Shown: positions 33,882 through 45,732, numbered from the stretch's first letter. The stretch is 64,000 nucleotides of DNA from Clytia hemisphaerica (GCA_902728285.1 CACVBU010000784.1:62001-126000); one strand, 5' to 3'. Numbers and translations are program-made. Notes: generated from the sequence alone by a model not told the origin.

Positions 33882-35254
33882 GACATTCCCTTTTAAAATC
33901 AAATTACTTTTAATTGTCCGGAGGTCGACAACTTTAGCGCGGAATTATTTGGAATTAATTTGAAAGAATTTGGTGACATTAAAATATATCAACATCACTA
34001 TAAAATATACATGCTAAAGAGATATGCAAAAATATAATCCAGTTAAGGCATGTTATGTCGAAGTCTTCTAAAAGTCACTGTTTTTGAAATAGCGAATTAT
34101 AATTGCAAAAGATATTTTTCAAAATTGAAAAACTTCTTATCAGTATTCAAAAATATTATCACCACTACAAAAATATACTACTTGCTTTACAAATTTGCAC
34201 AAAATTCAATAATTTCTATATATCAATAAATATACTACATAATTGTCCCGATATTCCCGATACAAATATTTTCCGAACTAACCCTACTCCAAGGGCCATC
34301 TAGGTGCATCACAGATTGTTGAGTCCCACCCCGATACCATAGGTCATACCACCTGTTTTTTTTACCTTACTCGGATTAAAAGAGGCTTTAGCGACGAATA
34401 TTCTTGACATTTTTTCGATGTAAATTTAAAATCAAACGAAATTGAAATCTACAAGTTATCCAATGATGATATTGAATTTATACCTCTGCCCAAAATGTCA
34501 ATAGGGATGGCGCTCTCTCAATGTATGTGCTGTTGTTAGTGCCCTTCACTTTTCTTATAGTCAGGATGATTTTAGCCGATCTTTCCAGGGCTAATTGGAT
34601 GTGTGACAAGGCGTGTTCTTATGTAATAAGTTATTCGGGTCTTATTGGAAAAAATTCCCTTTTCAGACGATTGAGGTTTTCCATATTTAGAAAGCTTACT
34701 TAAAAAAAATCATGAATTAAATAACTGAAATATAACAACAATAAAACCCCAAAAATATAACTAAGCTATGTTTATGAATGAAAAATTGTACCAAAAATAT
34801 TTCCCTATATGTTAAATAAATAAATAAATGAATACAGTGATCTGTATTGACTGAACACTTAGAGGAGGAAGATGTTAATTTGTTTTTGTGGTCTATTCAC
34901 CGGTCAAACTTACCAAAACAAAATGCAAATTGATCAGCCAACACGATATGAATACTATAATATGGCGCTGTAGTGAGGTGAAATTCCCAAAAGAAAAATA
35001 CAAACAAGGCCATCAAAAAACTGTTACAAAAGAAAGAAAGAGAGCTTCAACATACCTCAATCTTTTCATTTCAGCCAAAACAAATTAACAAAATTGGCTT
35101 TAATCAAATGCTCAAAAATAATAGCAGCGCTTGAAAATCATCCGAAATAAAAATGATGCATCATGTATAAAACAATTGAAAAATAGCAGACCTCCTCAAG
35201 TGCATGATGATTCATAACATTTCACATTTAGTTGAAATTATTGATGGATATTTA
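33882..35254. other. Non-coding, downstream of the first esterase gene
   Basis: AT-rich with no recognised gene. Small plus-strand frames at 34103-34303, 34521-34703 and 34888-35088 have no family resemblance. The last few hundred bases should hold the 3' UTR of the minus-strand esterase. Confidence 0.4.
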
Positions 35255-37057
35255 CTAATTGATCCAAGCATAAGGTAGGAACCCATTATCAGGGTCGTCC
35301 CACATTAGACATTGTTTTTGATGATAATCATCTTCCAAACGGACCACATCTCCATCACCGTTAAAAACGATCGTTTGACCAGCCTTCGTTCCTTCCACCA
35401 CACCTTCCACCATGAACTGTTTGAACACCCTCCGAATGGTTAACATGAAATTCCGTTCCGATTCTGTCATTTTATGGTCGTCTGCCATTTCATAACCGAA
35501 CAAAGCCATAGCATCGGTGACGTGAGCAGCGTTGGTGATATGGATGAGCCCATTCATCAAAGTAAGCGCTCGTTTAGGTTTCCATGCAGACACATAACGG
35601 TACGTGTTGTTTCGAAGGGCGCTCTTTCTGAAATTTTTGACCAATCGGTTGGTAGGACAGGTAACGCGCACATCACTAATTATGGTTTCGTAAAGAAATT
35701 GCGCTGTTACTTTAGAGTCGACGTAAGTGGTGAGGTTTTCATAAGAAGATGAAATGTTAGCGATGCTCAGTGTGCCAAAAGGTTTAGTGTGGTTAGACAA
35801 AAATTCCATCAACACCTCTTTACTCTGAAAGTGTTTGGAAGGACCAATGCCTGGCTCCTGTGCTGTCGTTCCAATCAACAGATCAACTCCATGTTTCAAA
35901 GAAGTAAGAACGCTCACATTATTGGCAGGAACAGGTAAAACCACTGGATCCACTACTAACAGAGAACCAACAAACAAATCTTTGGTCGGAAAATTTTGAA
36001 GATCCTCTTGCGCCCAATTCGGATAGACAGTACCAGGTATGGAATCAATAACTTCCTTTGGTGTCAAACTATAAAAACATTCCCGAATTTCTTTCGCGGT
36101 GGTAAAATTTCGGCATCTTGATCGCTCGATAAAAATCCGATTATCTTTGGCAGCTACGGTAAAATCTCTTGGAAAATAAGGCGAGCCGCTCACCGGTATA
36201 CCACGTTTGAAAAGACCATCCGCTAAAGGTGATGCTGCTAATGCATATATAGATGTTCCACCAGAGCTTTGACCGGCTACGGTCACTAAGTCTGGGTTTC
36301 CACCGAATTTCTGAATGTTACTTTGAACCCATTGCAAAGCCATTATTTGATCTAATAAGCCATAGTTACCATACGAAATGTCTTTTGCCCAAAACTCTTT
36401 CAACGTCAAAAAACCGAAAGCGTTCAAGCGGTAATTAACACTAACACTAACGACGTTCATTTCAGAGGTGAATCGGGGGTGAGGGTTATACCCTCTCATG
36501 TGAGCGTACCCGTTTATTAAATATCCTCCGTGAATCCACACAAAGACCGGTAAATTAGCATTCTCATCCAAAGTCGGTGTGTGAATGTGAAGATAAAGAC
36601 AATCTTCAGAAGGTTCCACAGCAGTTTTCCCGAAATGATTGGGCGGGTATTGGATACACATGACGTCAGCGTTATTCGATGTGAAAGTGTCCCTCAACTT
36701 GGCTTTTGGAACAGGTGGTTTCCATCGCCTCTCACCGACTGGTGGCTCTGCGTATGGGATTCCATAAAAACTATGAACAGTATTTGAATCGTGTACAGTT
36801 TTTGAACCTTTGAACGTGCCAGCATTCGTTTTAACCACAGATTGTTGACCAGGTGACTTTTTAACCAAAGCAACAGTTACTGCGATAGTTACCACTAAAA
36901 CAATCAAAACCAATACAATGAACAATGTTCTTTTGCTATTCGATTTCAAGCGTCTCTGTGGTGAAGATGGAGGAGGGCCTCCTCTCGCATTGAAAATGTC
37001 TATATCACTGTCAGACTCCGAAAATTGAGGTAAAGGCCCATATCGTGTTTTGGACAT
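35255..37057 (-). CDS. Type II membrane carboxylesterase (cholinesterase family), intact triad
   Basis: Single uninterrupted frame of 600 residues in the alpha/beta-hydrolase carboxylesterase type B family; likely hydrolyses carboxylic esters outside the cell or in the secretory lumen (substrate unknown). Residues 1-43 form a polar tail, 44-64 (LFIVLVLIVLVVTIAVTVAL) a membrane anchor after basic residues, and the rest the catalytic domain. Seen: GIPYAEPPVGERRW (99-112), SEDCLYLHIHTP (150-161), oxyanion-hole HGGY (176-179), nucleophile elbow GQSSG (262-266) with Ser264, acid Glu401 in GTTAQE, and His512 in NAAHVTDA. Several N-x-S/T sites (317, 422, 434, 441) fit an outward-facing domain. The topology resembles insect neurotactin, which however lacks catalytic residues. 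The C-terminal 65 residues are almost identical to the neighbouring paralogue. Start chosen at the ATG giving the tail and anchor; no intron signals needed. Confidence 0.93.
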   Translation of the reverse strand: MSKTRYGPLPQFSESDSDIDIFNARGGPPPSSPQRRLKSNSKRTLFIVLVLIVLVVTIAVTVALVKKSPGQQSVVKTNAGTFKGSKTVHDSNTVHSFYGIPYAEPPVGERRWKPPVPKAKLRDTFTSNNADVMCIQYPPNHFGKTAVEPSEDCLYLHIHTPTLDENANLPVFVWIHGGYLINGYAHMRGYNPHPRFTSEMNVVSVSVNYRLNAFGFLTLKEFWAKDISYGNYGLLDQIMALQWVQSNIQKFGGNPDLVTVAGQSSGGTSIYALAASPLADGLFKRGIPVSGSPYFPRDFTVAAKDNRIFIERSRCRNFTTAKEIRECFYSLTPKEVIDSIPGTVYPNWAQEDLQNFPTKDLFVGSLLVVDPVVLPVPANNVSVLTSLKHGVDLLIGTTAQEPGIGPSKHFQSKEVLMEFLSNHTKPFGTLSIANISSSYENLTTYVDSKVTAQFLYETIISDVRVTCPTNRLVKNFRKSALRNNTYRYVSAWKPKRALTLMNGLIHITNAAHVTDAMALFGYEMADDHKMTESERNFMLTIRRVFKQFMVEGVVEGTKAGQTIVFNGDGDVVRLEDDYHQKQCLMWDDPDNGFLPYAWIN

Positions 37058-38722
37058 TCTTTCATTTGTATTATTTTTATCTATTTTTCTATGGAGTTAA
37101 AAAAAGTATACAAAATTAGATTGTCGATTGATCTGATAAAAAGCAAAGAAAGTTCAAAGTGGACAGGCACAAACAAACAAGACAGTTTGTCAATAATAGC
37201 AATCATAAATATATGAAAATATGATCGTTTGCTGTAAGAAATATCAACACTGTCTCTCTAGAACTGATCCTTCGTTGTCGTTGTTGAGTTACTAAAAAGC
37301 CAGTCCGAACTTCTTGTTATTCCCCACTAAGCTCATCTTTCTAAGCTTGACTAAAATCAAATCATTCAAGATTTAAAGTTAGCTTTTATTCTCGTTATGT
37401 TCCATTTTGTGCCTCATTTCCCTAGTTATTCTTATAAACCAAGGAAAAAAGAAGTGTGAAGAATTTTTAGCTGCTAAGAGATGTATAATGTCGTCAAGGA
37501 GCCAGGGAAATATTTTCATACTCCATCAATCTTATAGTGCTCTTGAAAATATCATTGAAAGAGAGAATCAAATGAACTCTTTTTTCTTTTTTATAAGAAC
37601 CAGCTAATTTTTTATCACGCTTGGCTGTTCTTATTTTTTGGGCACTTTGAGCCTCGAATTGTTCTTATTCTGTATTTATTTATAAGTTGTAATTAAGGTA
37701 TTTCAAGCTTTTTACCCAATTTTGACTACTTTGACCTGTAAATTGCTTGAAATTGAGCAATTTCAGGCTCAGGAGTTCTTAAACTGTTCTTATATTTTGG
37801 TAATTTTGAGCCTCATTGTTCTTGTAAAATTGTTCTTAAGTAAAATAAAAAGAGTGTAATTGAGAAAAAATATCCAATTAGAATCATCTCTCTGATCCTA
37901 TCATTTAAAATTAATAAGATATAATACAAAAACGCGTACATTAAAATGATAAAAATAAAACATAACACATTTTTAAAACGATATTTAGACCTATGTCTTT
38001 TTCAAAATTGGGAAAATCTACAAGTAAGGAATATATACGCAGTTATTATGAGAATATCCTCTATAAGAATATCAGGGTGAAAATTGGCCAAATGGTAAGA
38101 ATACCCTAAGAATACCCTAGGGTGAATTTCACAGAATTTGATAAGAATACAGTCATTTTGTATTTTGTTAACAGAAAAAATTGCTTAGGAAGAAATGTAA
38201 TTTTAACTCAAATGTTCACTCAAAAGTCCAAAACTCTCATGTTTGTAAAAAAAGTCAAGTCTAAAAAAGTAAGAATACGTTAAGAATATTTTACCCTTAA
38301 TTTTGGCACTTTCTTAAGAATACTTGACCCTCAGCCAAAGCATACTATTCTTATAAAAAAAAGCGTGTATTGTGATATTCAATGTCAAGAGAAAACTGGT
38401 CTGAAAGTCGTACTGACGAGGGCTTTTTTATTATAAATGGCGAAAAAGAAAATTTGTAAAAGCGTTTCATTCCCGTTCAGTATTCATTTGGCTTAAAAGT
38501 AAAAGAATTTAGAATACTACTCAGACAGAATTTTATATCGAAGTTAAATCGAAGCGTCAAAATATTGTGAATAGCGTAAAGAAGAAACGAAATAACGAAA
38601 ACGTTTTTAAGATGCTAAACACATTATGACCATCATTACAATGCGGTATCGAGATTCAAGTCATGAAAACATTAGTTCACTCTGACTACCAAATACATTG
38701 TAGCAACTAATAACATGTTTCT
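37058..38722. other. Intergenic, with a possible diverged TIR element
   Basis: No gene seen. CTTTTTTATAAGAACCAGCT near 37588 and an inverted TTTTTTATAAGAATAG-like block near 38350 suggest a diverged TIR element (about 37580-38365). Its interior is full of TTCTTA and AAGAATACCCTA words. The promoter of the first esterase lies near 37058-37300. Confidence 0.35.
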
Positions 38723-40483
38723 TTAATTAGTCCATACGTAAGGTAAGAACCCATTATCAGGGTCGTTCCACATTAGACATTGTTTTTGATGATAATCATC
38801 TTCCAAACGGACCACATCTCCATCACCGTTAAAAACGATCGTTTGACCAGCCATCGTTCCTTCCACCACACCTTCCACCATGAACTGTTTGAACACCCTC
38901 CGAATGGTTAACATGAAATTCCGTTCCGATTCTGTCATGGTTTGTAGATTTTTCTTCCACCACTTAAAACCAAAGAGCGCAATAGCATCGGTGACGTGGG
39001 CAGCATCATGGAACGTAGCGAAGATGTCGATCACTTTATCAGCTTTCCACGCAGAAACATATCGGTATGTATTTTCTCGCAAAACGTGCCGCCTGATATC
39101 TTTAACAAATTGGTCGGTAGCACAACCCACTCGAGCGTCTGTCACGATGGTTTCGAACAAATATTGCGGAGAAATCTCCGTTTGGACGTAAGTGGAGACA
39201 TTCTCGTACGCTCGGTATACATCTTGAACGTCGATACTTTGAAAGGGCTTCAACTTCTCCTCAAAGAAGTCAGTCATGTTTTTATGTTCGTTAAAAAAGC
39301 GTACGGGTTGCAGACCAACTTCTTGTGCAGTAGTTCCGATGAGAAGATCAACTTGGGCTTTGAAGTCGCTCTTGTCCGTAGGAGACAAAGGTAAGGTTAA
39401 TTTATCAAGCACTAAAACAGAACCAACAAATAAATCTTTCGTTGGAAAATCGAACAGGTCAAGCATAGCCCAGTTCGGATAGACAGTGCCGGGTATGGAA
39501 TCAACAATTTCCTTTGGTGTCAAACTATAAAAACATTCCCGAATTTCTTTCGCAGTAGCAAAATTTTGGCATCTTGATCGCCCGATAAAAATTCGATTAT
39601 CTTTTGCAGCTTCGGTAAAGTTTCTTGGAAAATAAGGCGAACCGCTCATCGGTATACCACGTTTGAAAAGACCATCCGCTAAAGGTGATGCTGCTAATGC
39701 AATGACTGAAGTACCACCAGAACTTTGACCTGAGACAGTCACTAAGTCTGGATTTCCACCGAAATTTCGCATATTTTCCTTCACCCATTTCAGTCCAAGG
39801 ATTTGATCCATCAAACCATAGTTTCCGTACGACACATCTTCTTGCCACAGTTCTTCCAGACTTAGCCAACCGAACGCATTCAACCGGTAACTAAGGCTGA
39901 CTGCGACAACGTTCATTTCTGAAGCAAACTCACCATCAGGATAATATCCAGGTAAATCAGCGTAAGCATTCATCAGGTACCCTCCATGAATCCACACGAA
40001 GACTGGTAGATTAGCATTCTCATCCAATGTCGGTGTGTGAATATGAAGATAAAGACAATCTTCTGAAGGTTCTCTCTCCACCGGTGGAAAAGGTGGAGGG
40101 TTGTATTGAATACATAGAGTATTTGAAATGTTGGCGATGTAGATGTCAGAGAGTTTCTTCTTTGGAACAGGTGGTTTCCAACGGAGCCGTCCAACGGGTG
40201 GTTCAGCAAACGGAATACCTTTGAAACGGTACGACACCTTGTTGTTGTTTGTTTCTTTGAAACCTTGAAATGTACCTGCTTGTGTTTGGACGATGACGTC
40301 ATCATTATTCGGGACGTCATCATCAGATGGAGTGCTTAACACAACAGCCAGTATGATGATGAGGGTGGAGAGGAGAGCGATTCCTCCACCCACACAAACT
40401 TTTCTGTTCATATCTCTTCTCTTTGATGGAATGAGATGAACATCTATCCCTTGCCATTTCTCATATCCCTTATTCATCATCAC
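38723..40483 (-). CDS. Type II membrane carboxylesterase paralogue, intact triad
   Basis: Single frame of 586 residues, same family and layout as the gene 1.7 kb downstream. The tail (1-28) differs completely from its neighbour and ends in basic KRRDMNRK; the anchor is about 29-50 (VCVGGGIALLSTLIIILAVV). The ectodomain holds GIPFAEPPVGRLRW (89-102), EDCLYLHIHTP (141-151), HGGY (166-169), nucleophile elbow GQSSG (252-256) with Ser254, acid Glu388 in GTTAQE, and His496 in DAAHVTDA. About 195 bp at the 3' end differ from the paralogue at only a few bases, while the flanking coding sequence is clearly more diverged, pointing to gene conversion. Predicted to be an active ectoesterase of unknown substrate; adhesion-type roles known in the family cannot be excluded. 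Confidence 0.93.
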   Translation of the reverse strand: MMMNKGYEKWQGIDVHLIPSKRRDMNRKVCVGGGIALLSTLIIILAVVLSTPSDDDVPNNDDVIVQTQAGTFQGFKETNNNKVSYRFKGIPFAEPPVGRLRWKPPVPKKKLSDIYIANISNTLCIQYNPPPFPPVEREPSEDCLYLHIHTPTLDENANLPVFVWIHGGYLMNAYADLPGYYPDGEFASEMNVVAVSLSYRLNAFGWLSLEELWQEDVSYGNYGLMDQILGLKWVKENMRNFGGNPDLVTVSGQSSGGTSVIALAASPLADGLFKRGIPMSGSPYFPRNFTEAAKDNRIFIGRSRCQNFATAKEIRECFYSLTPKEIVDSIPGTVYPNWAMLDLFDFPTKDLFVGSVLVLDKLTLPLSPTDKSDFKAQVDLLIGTTAQEVGLQPVRFFNEHKNMTDFFEEKLKPFQSIDVQDVYRAYENVSTYVQTEISPQYLFETIVTDARVGCATDQFVKDIRRHVLRENTYRYVSAWKADKVIDIFATFHDAAHVTDAIALFGFKWWKKNLQTMTESERNFMLTIRRVFKQFMVEGVVEGTMAGQTIVFNGDGDVVRLEDDYHQKQCLMWNDPDNGFLPYVWTN

Positions 40484-40637
40484 TTATGTTAAACGATACA
40501 ACAAGATACAATGTTAAGTAAATGTAATCAAGCAACACGTTCTCAAATTTTGAAGAAATGTCAAAAGTTTCTCAATATCTAATAATCTAATAAAGGAAGA
40601 TAATATTTTACTTCTCTCAAGACAGTTACATTTTATA

Positions 40638-41914
40638 GGGGGGCCGTACGATCTGGCGGTACTCGGGATAAGGTCTAATTTAGGGCCGGGAGGCGGTAAA
40701 AACAATAAAAAGTGTTCGGGAAACGGTATTATGCAAGAGCAACGGTGACGGTAAAACACTTGATTTTTCGTCCGGGATGAAGTAATTCTTATAAAAAACA
40801 ACGATATTTCGGTAAAAGTCATACGTAGACGGTACATAAAATTTTCGATCAGCTCATCTTATACCCCCCGTCTCTCGATTTTTTAGTTTCGAGAGAGGTT
40901 TTTAATTCAATTTTAAATTAATCAAACTTTTATTTTTCTTGCTATTTGGTAGAGATAAAATCTCTCGTCTTTTTTAGATAAGCCTCAAAATTTTTTCTTT
41001 TAAGTGTTCATTAGAACGAAACTGAAAAAAGTTTGAAAACTCGAAGACGTGACTCGAATCCAGTCAATATTCCAAAATAGTATGTTATTGGGATATGTCT
41101 TGAACCAAATCGCCAAAATCTTGGTGAACTCATCAAACAAATGTTTTTTAAATAGGTTATTTGCCAAAAAATGGATCGAAAATCCTGTCTAAACTATTTA
41201 ATACTTTGGTCTTTGCGACATCCCAGAGGAATCAGTAGCGGTCTGAGTGGTTCTAAATTCTTTATTAGAAAATCATCACTCTTCGTAAATTTTTAACTCT
41301 CTCATATTGCCACTGAACTTGTCTTAAGGTTTTTAATAACGCATTGATTTTGATATGATCACTCCTCAATGATACGCTTTGCAAATCTCATCTTATCACT
41401 CCATCCATCAATAAAAGTAACGAAGTTTGTGGACACTGAAAATTAATTTTTCTATTACTTAATAAGATCCTGAAGATAAAATTTGATAACATTCTTATAG
41501 ACCCCAAATTTTTGATTTTTATTTCTGATAACGGACAAAGGGTGTTGAGTCAGAGGTATTCTTAGCGACCGTTTCTGAAGAAATCAAATTGTATAAGAAG
41601 ACATTTTAATCTTACAGTACCAAGGTATTTTCAATTTAATTTAAACTAACAGTACTCTGCTTCACATTGGAGCTTTTTACCAGTACTAAATATATTCTTA
41701 GCAAACTAGGCTAAGCTGATGACCTTTAAATTTGGTTCAGTAGTTCTCAAGTTAAGCTTTGGAAGTCAAAATTCACTTTTTAAAAAGTCCAAAAACAAGT
41801 CAAATAATAAATTTAAAATTTACCGGTATTTTCGAAAATTTTGGACGGGATAACGGTAATTTTCAAAAAAATGGCCGGGAAGGCGGTAATTCAAAACCTC
41901 GTACGCCCCCCCCC
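40638..41914. mobile_element. TIR element with TTTATA flanks
   Basis: The left end GGGGGGCCGTACGA and the right end TCGTACGCCCCCCCCC are inverted copies; TTTATA directly flanks both (40632-40637 and 41915-41920). Sub-terminal GGCCGGGA-GGCGGTAA words are shared by both ends, one direct and one inverted. 1277 bp, no ORF. Confidence 0.7.
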
Positions 41915-41920
41915 TTTATA

Positions 41921-43080
41921 CACTACTTGATTCAATTACACGTTTCTTTACTGATGATCAAATCATGACACAGGCTCATTCTTGATCAACTCTTGATGTC
42001 AGAAGTGAGATAGAAGTGAGATAGGCAGATCGTGTCAGATTTCAGAATAATTAAGACATTTTTAACGAACGAGTCGGTAAAGTAAGTTAATAACATCAAA
42101 GAATAGTTGTAGTATCAACTCAAATCAGCGCCACACGACCCCTCTGTAAATTTCCACAGTTTTACATTAGGTGTGACGTATGTAAATTTCAGAGAAAATG
42201 GACCTGAATCTATTTCAAACCCAAACCTACTAATAATTTTCAAAAAGATAATTTTTGGATGCTGAACTCTTTAAAGGTAGGCGCTAGAAAGATGAAAATA
42301 AGGTTAGTTATAAATTGCGAAAAATTGAGGACACTCCAGAAAAAAGATTTAGGAATTTACAGATAGAACATGGTGTATATTACGACGTTTCAAAATTTAC
42401 AATAATAAACAATGCAAAATGATAAAAATATGATTTCATAAATTCTAAATAGAAACGTATAAAAAGTCATCTGATATAGCTTGCGGTTTCGTTTTGCATC
42501 GTTACAAATAAAGAGAAGATTGTCGAGCAGAATAGGTTCATAACAATCGTTTAAACATAAGAATTGCGAGTCTTAAACATTCCCAAAATGTAAAAGAATT
42601 TCTTCAAAATCCTGCTCTATTACAAAATATTCTCGGCACAAAATTTTGTAATTGGCTTAGGATGGACCGGTCTTAAAGATTTAAGAAAAATTTAATTTAA
42701 AATAACTTAAATCAGGAGAAGAGTCATGAAGCTCATTTTAAGTCACATCAAAACAAGCAGGAATGCTGATTTGACCTACTGGTGTTTAAAGCTGACAATA
42801 GAGATGCGAAAAATCTTTTTTTTTAAATCAAAGCAATAAAACGTTTTAGAAAAATTTACAATTTTTATAAACGGGGGTTGTTTAAAATTTCCGGGTATGG
42901 AAATTTTCCTGTTGACACCCATGAGTAAACAGAATCCAAATCAGGCGGTTTAGAAAAAAATACACACTTTTTCACAAAAGCGTTTTAGGCCTAAGAAAGT
43001 TCTTAAAAAGTTCTTATTTTCACCATTATGTGAGTATTGTCATGCCATCGCCTTGGCCATCTAAGTTTCATGCTCTTATA
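41921..43080. other. Non-coding AT-rich stretch
   Basis: I see no gene and no clear repeat structure here. Confidence 0.4.
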
Positions 43081-43702
43081 CCGGGTGCACCACAAAAAAG
43101 TTTCTCTCTTTAAAACTAATTTTCTCGAAATATAACATTTTTAAAAGAACCATTCTTATTTCATCGGAAAGAAGAAAGATAAACTTAAATTTTGAGGGGT
43201 CATTTATTAAAATTGATTCAGTAGATCAAAAGTTATGCTCAATTAAATCAAAAAGTTAGTTTCTGAAAGTGCTCAAAAACGTTAAAAATGGACCTATCAA
43301 ATTAAACAGAAGCATAATTACATGATGCATCAGTATTTTCGTTTCTGTCATTAAAAATGATAATTAGCTGTCTAAATGACCTTTTGTTATATAAAGGAAG
43401 GTTGAATTATAACAAATGGAAGAAAATTCGTCGAAAAAGGCGAAGAAATCTGGCAAAAATTCATAAAATACATCAGATATGGGTTTTGAGGTACACCCAG
43501 CCCTACATCGACTTTATCCAGTCTAGAACCAAAGATCTGAGGAAAATTTCGTTAAAATTAAATTAAAATAATTCTGATGAAGATTTTAAACCCTTTCGAC
43601 CCTTCAGTTTCAAAATTTAAGTGTTTAGTTACGGAAAAATGCTCTTAATCATGTAAAGGCTATGGCGATTGCCAATTTTAAAATAACAAGCAACATGCTG
43701 AA

Positions 43703-45338
43703 TGGACCTACCTGTTGATCAAAATCAGATAAAAGTAGGTGTTCTACATTTTACTTTTTTTATTGATTAAACACAATAAGTTTTAGAATGCAAAAACGTC
43801 TGATTTATTTTCTTTTATCATTGTGTAACTTGGTCGTCTTTTTTTGAAAATTTTATGACGAAAAAAAATTTTCCGAGAAAAATTACTTCAGACACATTTT
43901 AGGGTGCCTTGCACTCTATCTTTCTGCCAAAAATCAGAAAAAACTAATGAAGCAATTTGCACAAAGTCCAAAAAACCTTTTTTTAGGTAGTTTTTGGCCC
44001 AAATTGCCCCCCAAAATTTTTTTTCAAAAATCGGGCTCCGTCACTTTTAGGCATTGCTATTTTGTATCATTGTTGCAAAAATTAAAAAAACTAATGAGCC
44101 CAATCCCGAGAAAAGCTGCTAACAGGAAAATGGTAAAAGGGAATTTCCCCAAAAAAACGACGAAATCCGTACTTTTACGACGATCGAAAAAGAATTTTCC
44201 GAGAAAAATTACTTCAGCCACATTTTAGGGTACCTTGCACTCTATCTTTCCTGCCAAAAATCAAGAAAAACTAATGAAGCAATTTTGCATAAAGTCCAAA
44301 AAACCTTATTTTTAGGTAGTTTTTGGCCCAAATTTGCCCCCCAAATTTTTTTTTCAAAAATCGGGCTCCGTCACTTTTCAGGCATTGCTATTTTGTATCA
44401 TTGTGCAAAAAATTAAAAAAAACTAATGAGCCAATCCCGAGAAAAGGTGCTAACAGGAAAATGGTAAAAGGGAATTTCCCCAAAAAGCGAAAATCCGTAT
44501 TTTTACGACGACGAAAAAAAATTTTCCGAGAAAAATTACTTCAGCCACATTTTAGGGTACCTTACCTTGCACTCTATCTTTCTGCCAAAAATCAGGAAAA
44601 AACTAATGAAGCAATTTTGCACCAAGTCCAAAAAACCTTATTTTTAGATAGTTTTTTGGCCCAAAATTTGCCCCCAATTTTTTTTTCAAAAATCGGGCTC
44701 CGTCACTTTTCAGGCATTGCTATTTTGTATCATTGTGCAAAAAATTAAAAAAAACTAATGAGCCAATCCCGAGAAAAGCTGCTAACAGGAAAATGGTAAA
44801 AGGGAATTTCCCCAAAAAAGCGAAAATCCGTATTTTACGACGAAAAAAAATTTTCCGAGAAAAATTACTTCAGCCACATTTTAGGGTACCTTGCACTCTA
44901 TCTTTCTGCCAAAAATCAGGAAAAACTAATGAAGCAATTTTGCACCAAGTCCAAAAAACCTTATTTTTAGGTAGTTTTTGGCCCAAATTTGCGAAAATCC
45001 GTATTTGACGACGAAAAAAAATTTTCCGAGAAAAATTACTTTCAGCCACATTTTAGGGGTACCTTGCACTCTATCTTTCTGCCAAAAATCAGGAAAAACT
45101 AATGAAGCAATTTTGCACAAAGTCCAAAAAACCTTATTTTTAGGTAGTTTTTGGCCCAAATTTGCCCCCCAAAAATTTTTTTCAAAAATCGGGCTCCGTC
45201 ACTTTTCAGGCATTGCCATTTTGTATCACTGTGCAAAAAATTTAAAAAAACTAATGAGCCAATCCCGAGAAAAGCTTGTAACAGACGAACGGACAACGGT
45301 CAAATTAAAGGACCTCCCGGTCTGTCCCGGTAGGTCCA
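43703..45338. mobile_element. TGGACCTACC family TIR element, copy 3, internally amplified
   Basis: Bounded by TGGACCTACC (43703) and GGTAGGTCCA (45329-45338). The interior is a tandem array of the family's 3' module (see the 327-bp repeat). The microsatellite site near 45282-45298 has decayed to AGACGAACGGACAACGG. Nested inside the CCGGGTGCACC element. Confidence 0.85.
43869..45190. repeat. Five tandem units of about 327 bp
   Basis: TTTTCCGAGAAAAATTACTT begins at about 43869, 44195, 44522, 44851 and 45022, giving periods 326, 327, 329 and 171; the fourth unit has a deletion. Each unit carries TCGGGCTCCGTCAC and AAAGTCCAAAAAACC. Open frames through it repeat the same peptide and are not genes. 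Confidence 0.9.
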
Positions 45339-45732
45339 AAAATTTGATAGCTCGATTTTCTAATGAAATAGGAATGGTTCGTTTAAAACTTTTAGATTTC
45401 GAGAAAATTAGTTTTAAAGAGAGAAACTTTTTTGTGGTGCACCCGGTAGTTTGTTCTCATGAGAAAACGTACAAGGGACTTTTTTGGCAGTTAAAAGTTA
45501 ATAAACGCAAGAGGTAGTCTTTAGGGCTCAGAGGGAAATCGGAAAATTAACAAACATGGGGTTTCATTTGGCAGCTGGGAGTAAAGGATAACAAAATGAG
45601 TAAATGATGGTTTGAATGCTGTTAAAAATTAATCAAAAATAATTTACAGTATTGAAATTTGTATGGTCCAGCGTTAATTTCATATTGTTTCTATAAAAAT
45701 TGCTATAAAACTTTATTATTAAATCTATTTGG

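Larger units (their letters stand above)
43081..45446. mobile_element. CCGGGTGCACC TIR element (TA target), carrying a second TIR element
   Basis: The left end CCGGGTGCACCACAAAAAAG and the right end are inverted copies for about 85 bp, through TTTCTCTCTTTAAAACTAAT and CGAAAT. TA flanks both sides (43079-43080 and 45447-45448), as for Tc1/mariner-type elements. From 43703 to 45338 it holds a complete TGGACCTACC element. The frame at 43357-43566 is basic and unrecognised. Confidence 0.85.

Noticed and set aside
38996..39394. 132-codon plus-strand frame
   Set aside because: Antisense shadow of the second esterase gene, with no recognisable product.
43947..45517. Several overlapping frames of 90-180 codons on the plus strand
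   Set aside because: They repeat the same peptide every 327 bp and come from the amplified transposon module.
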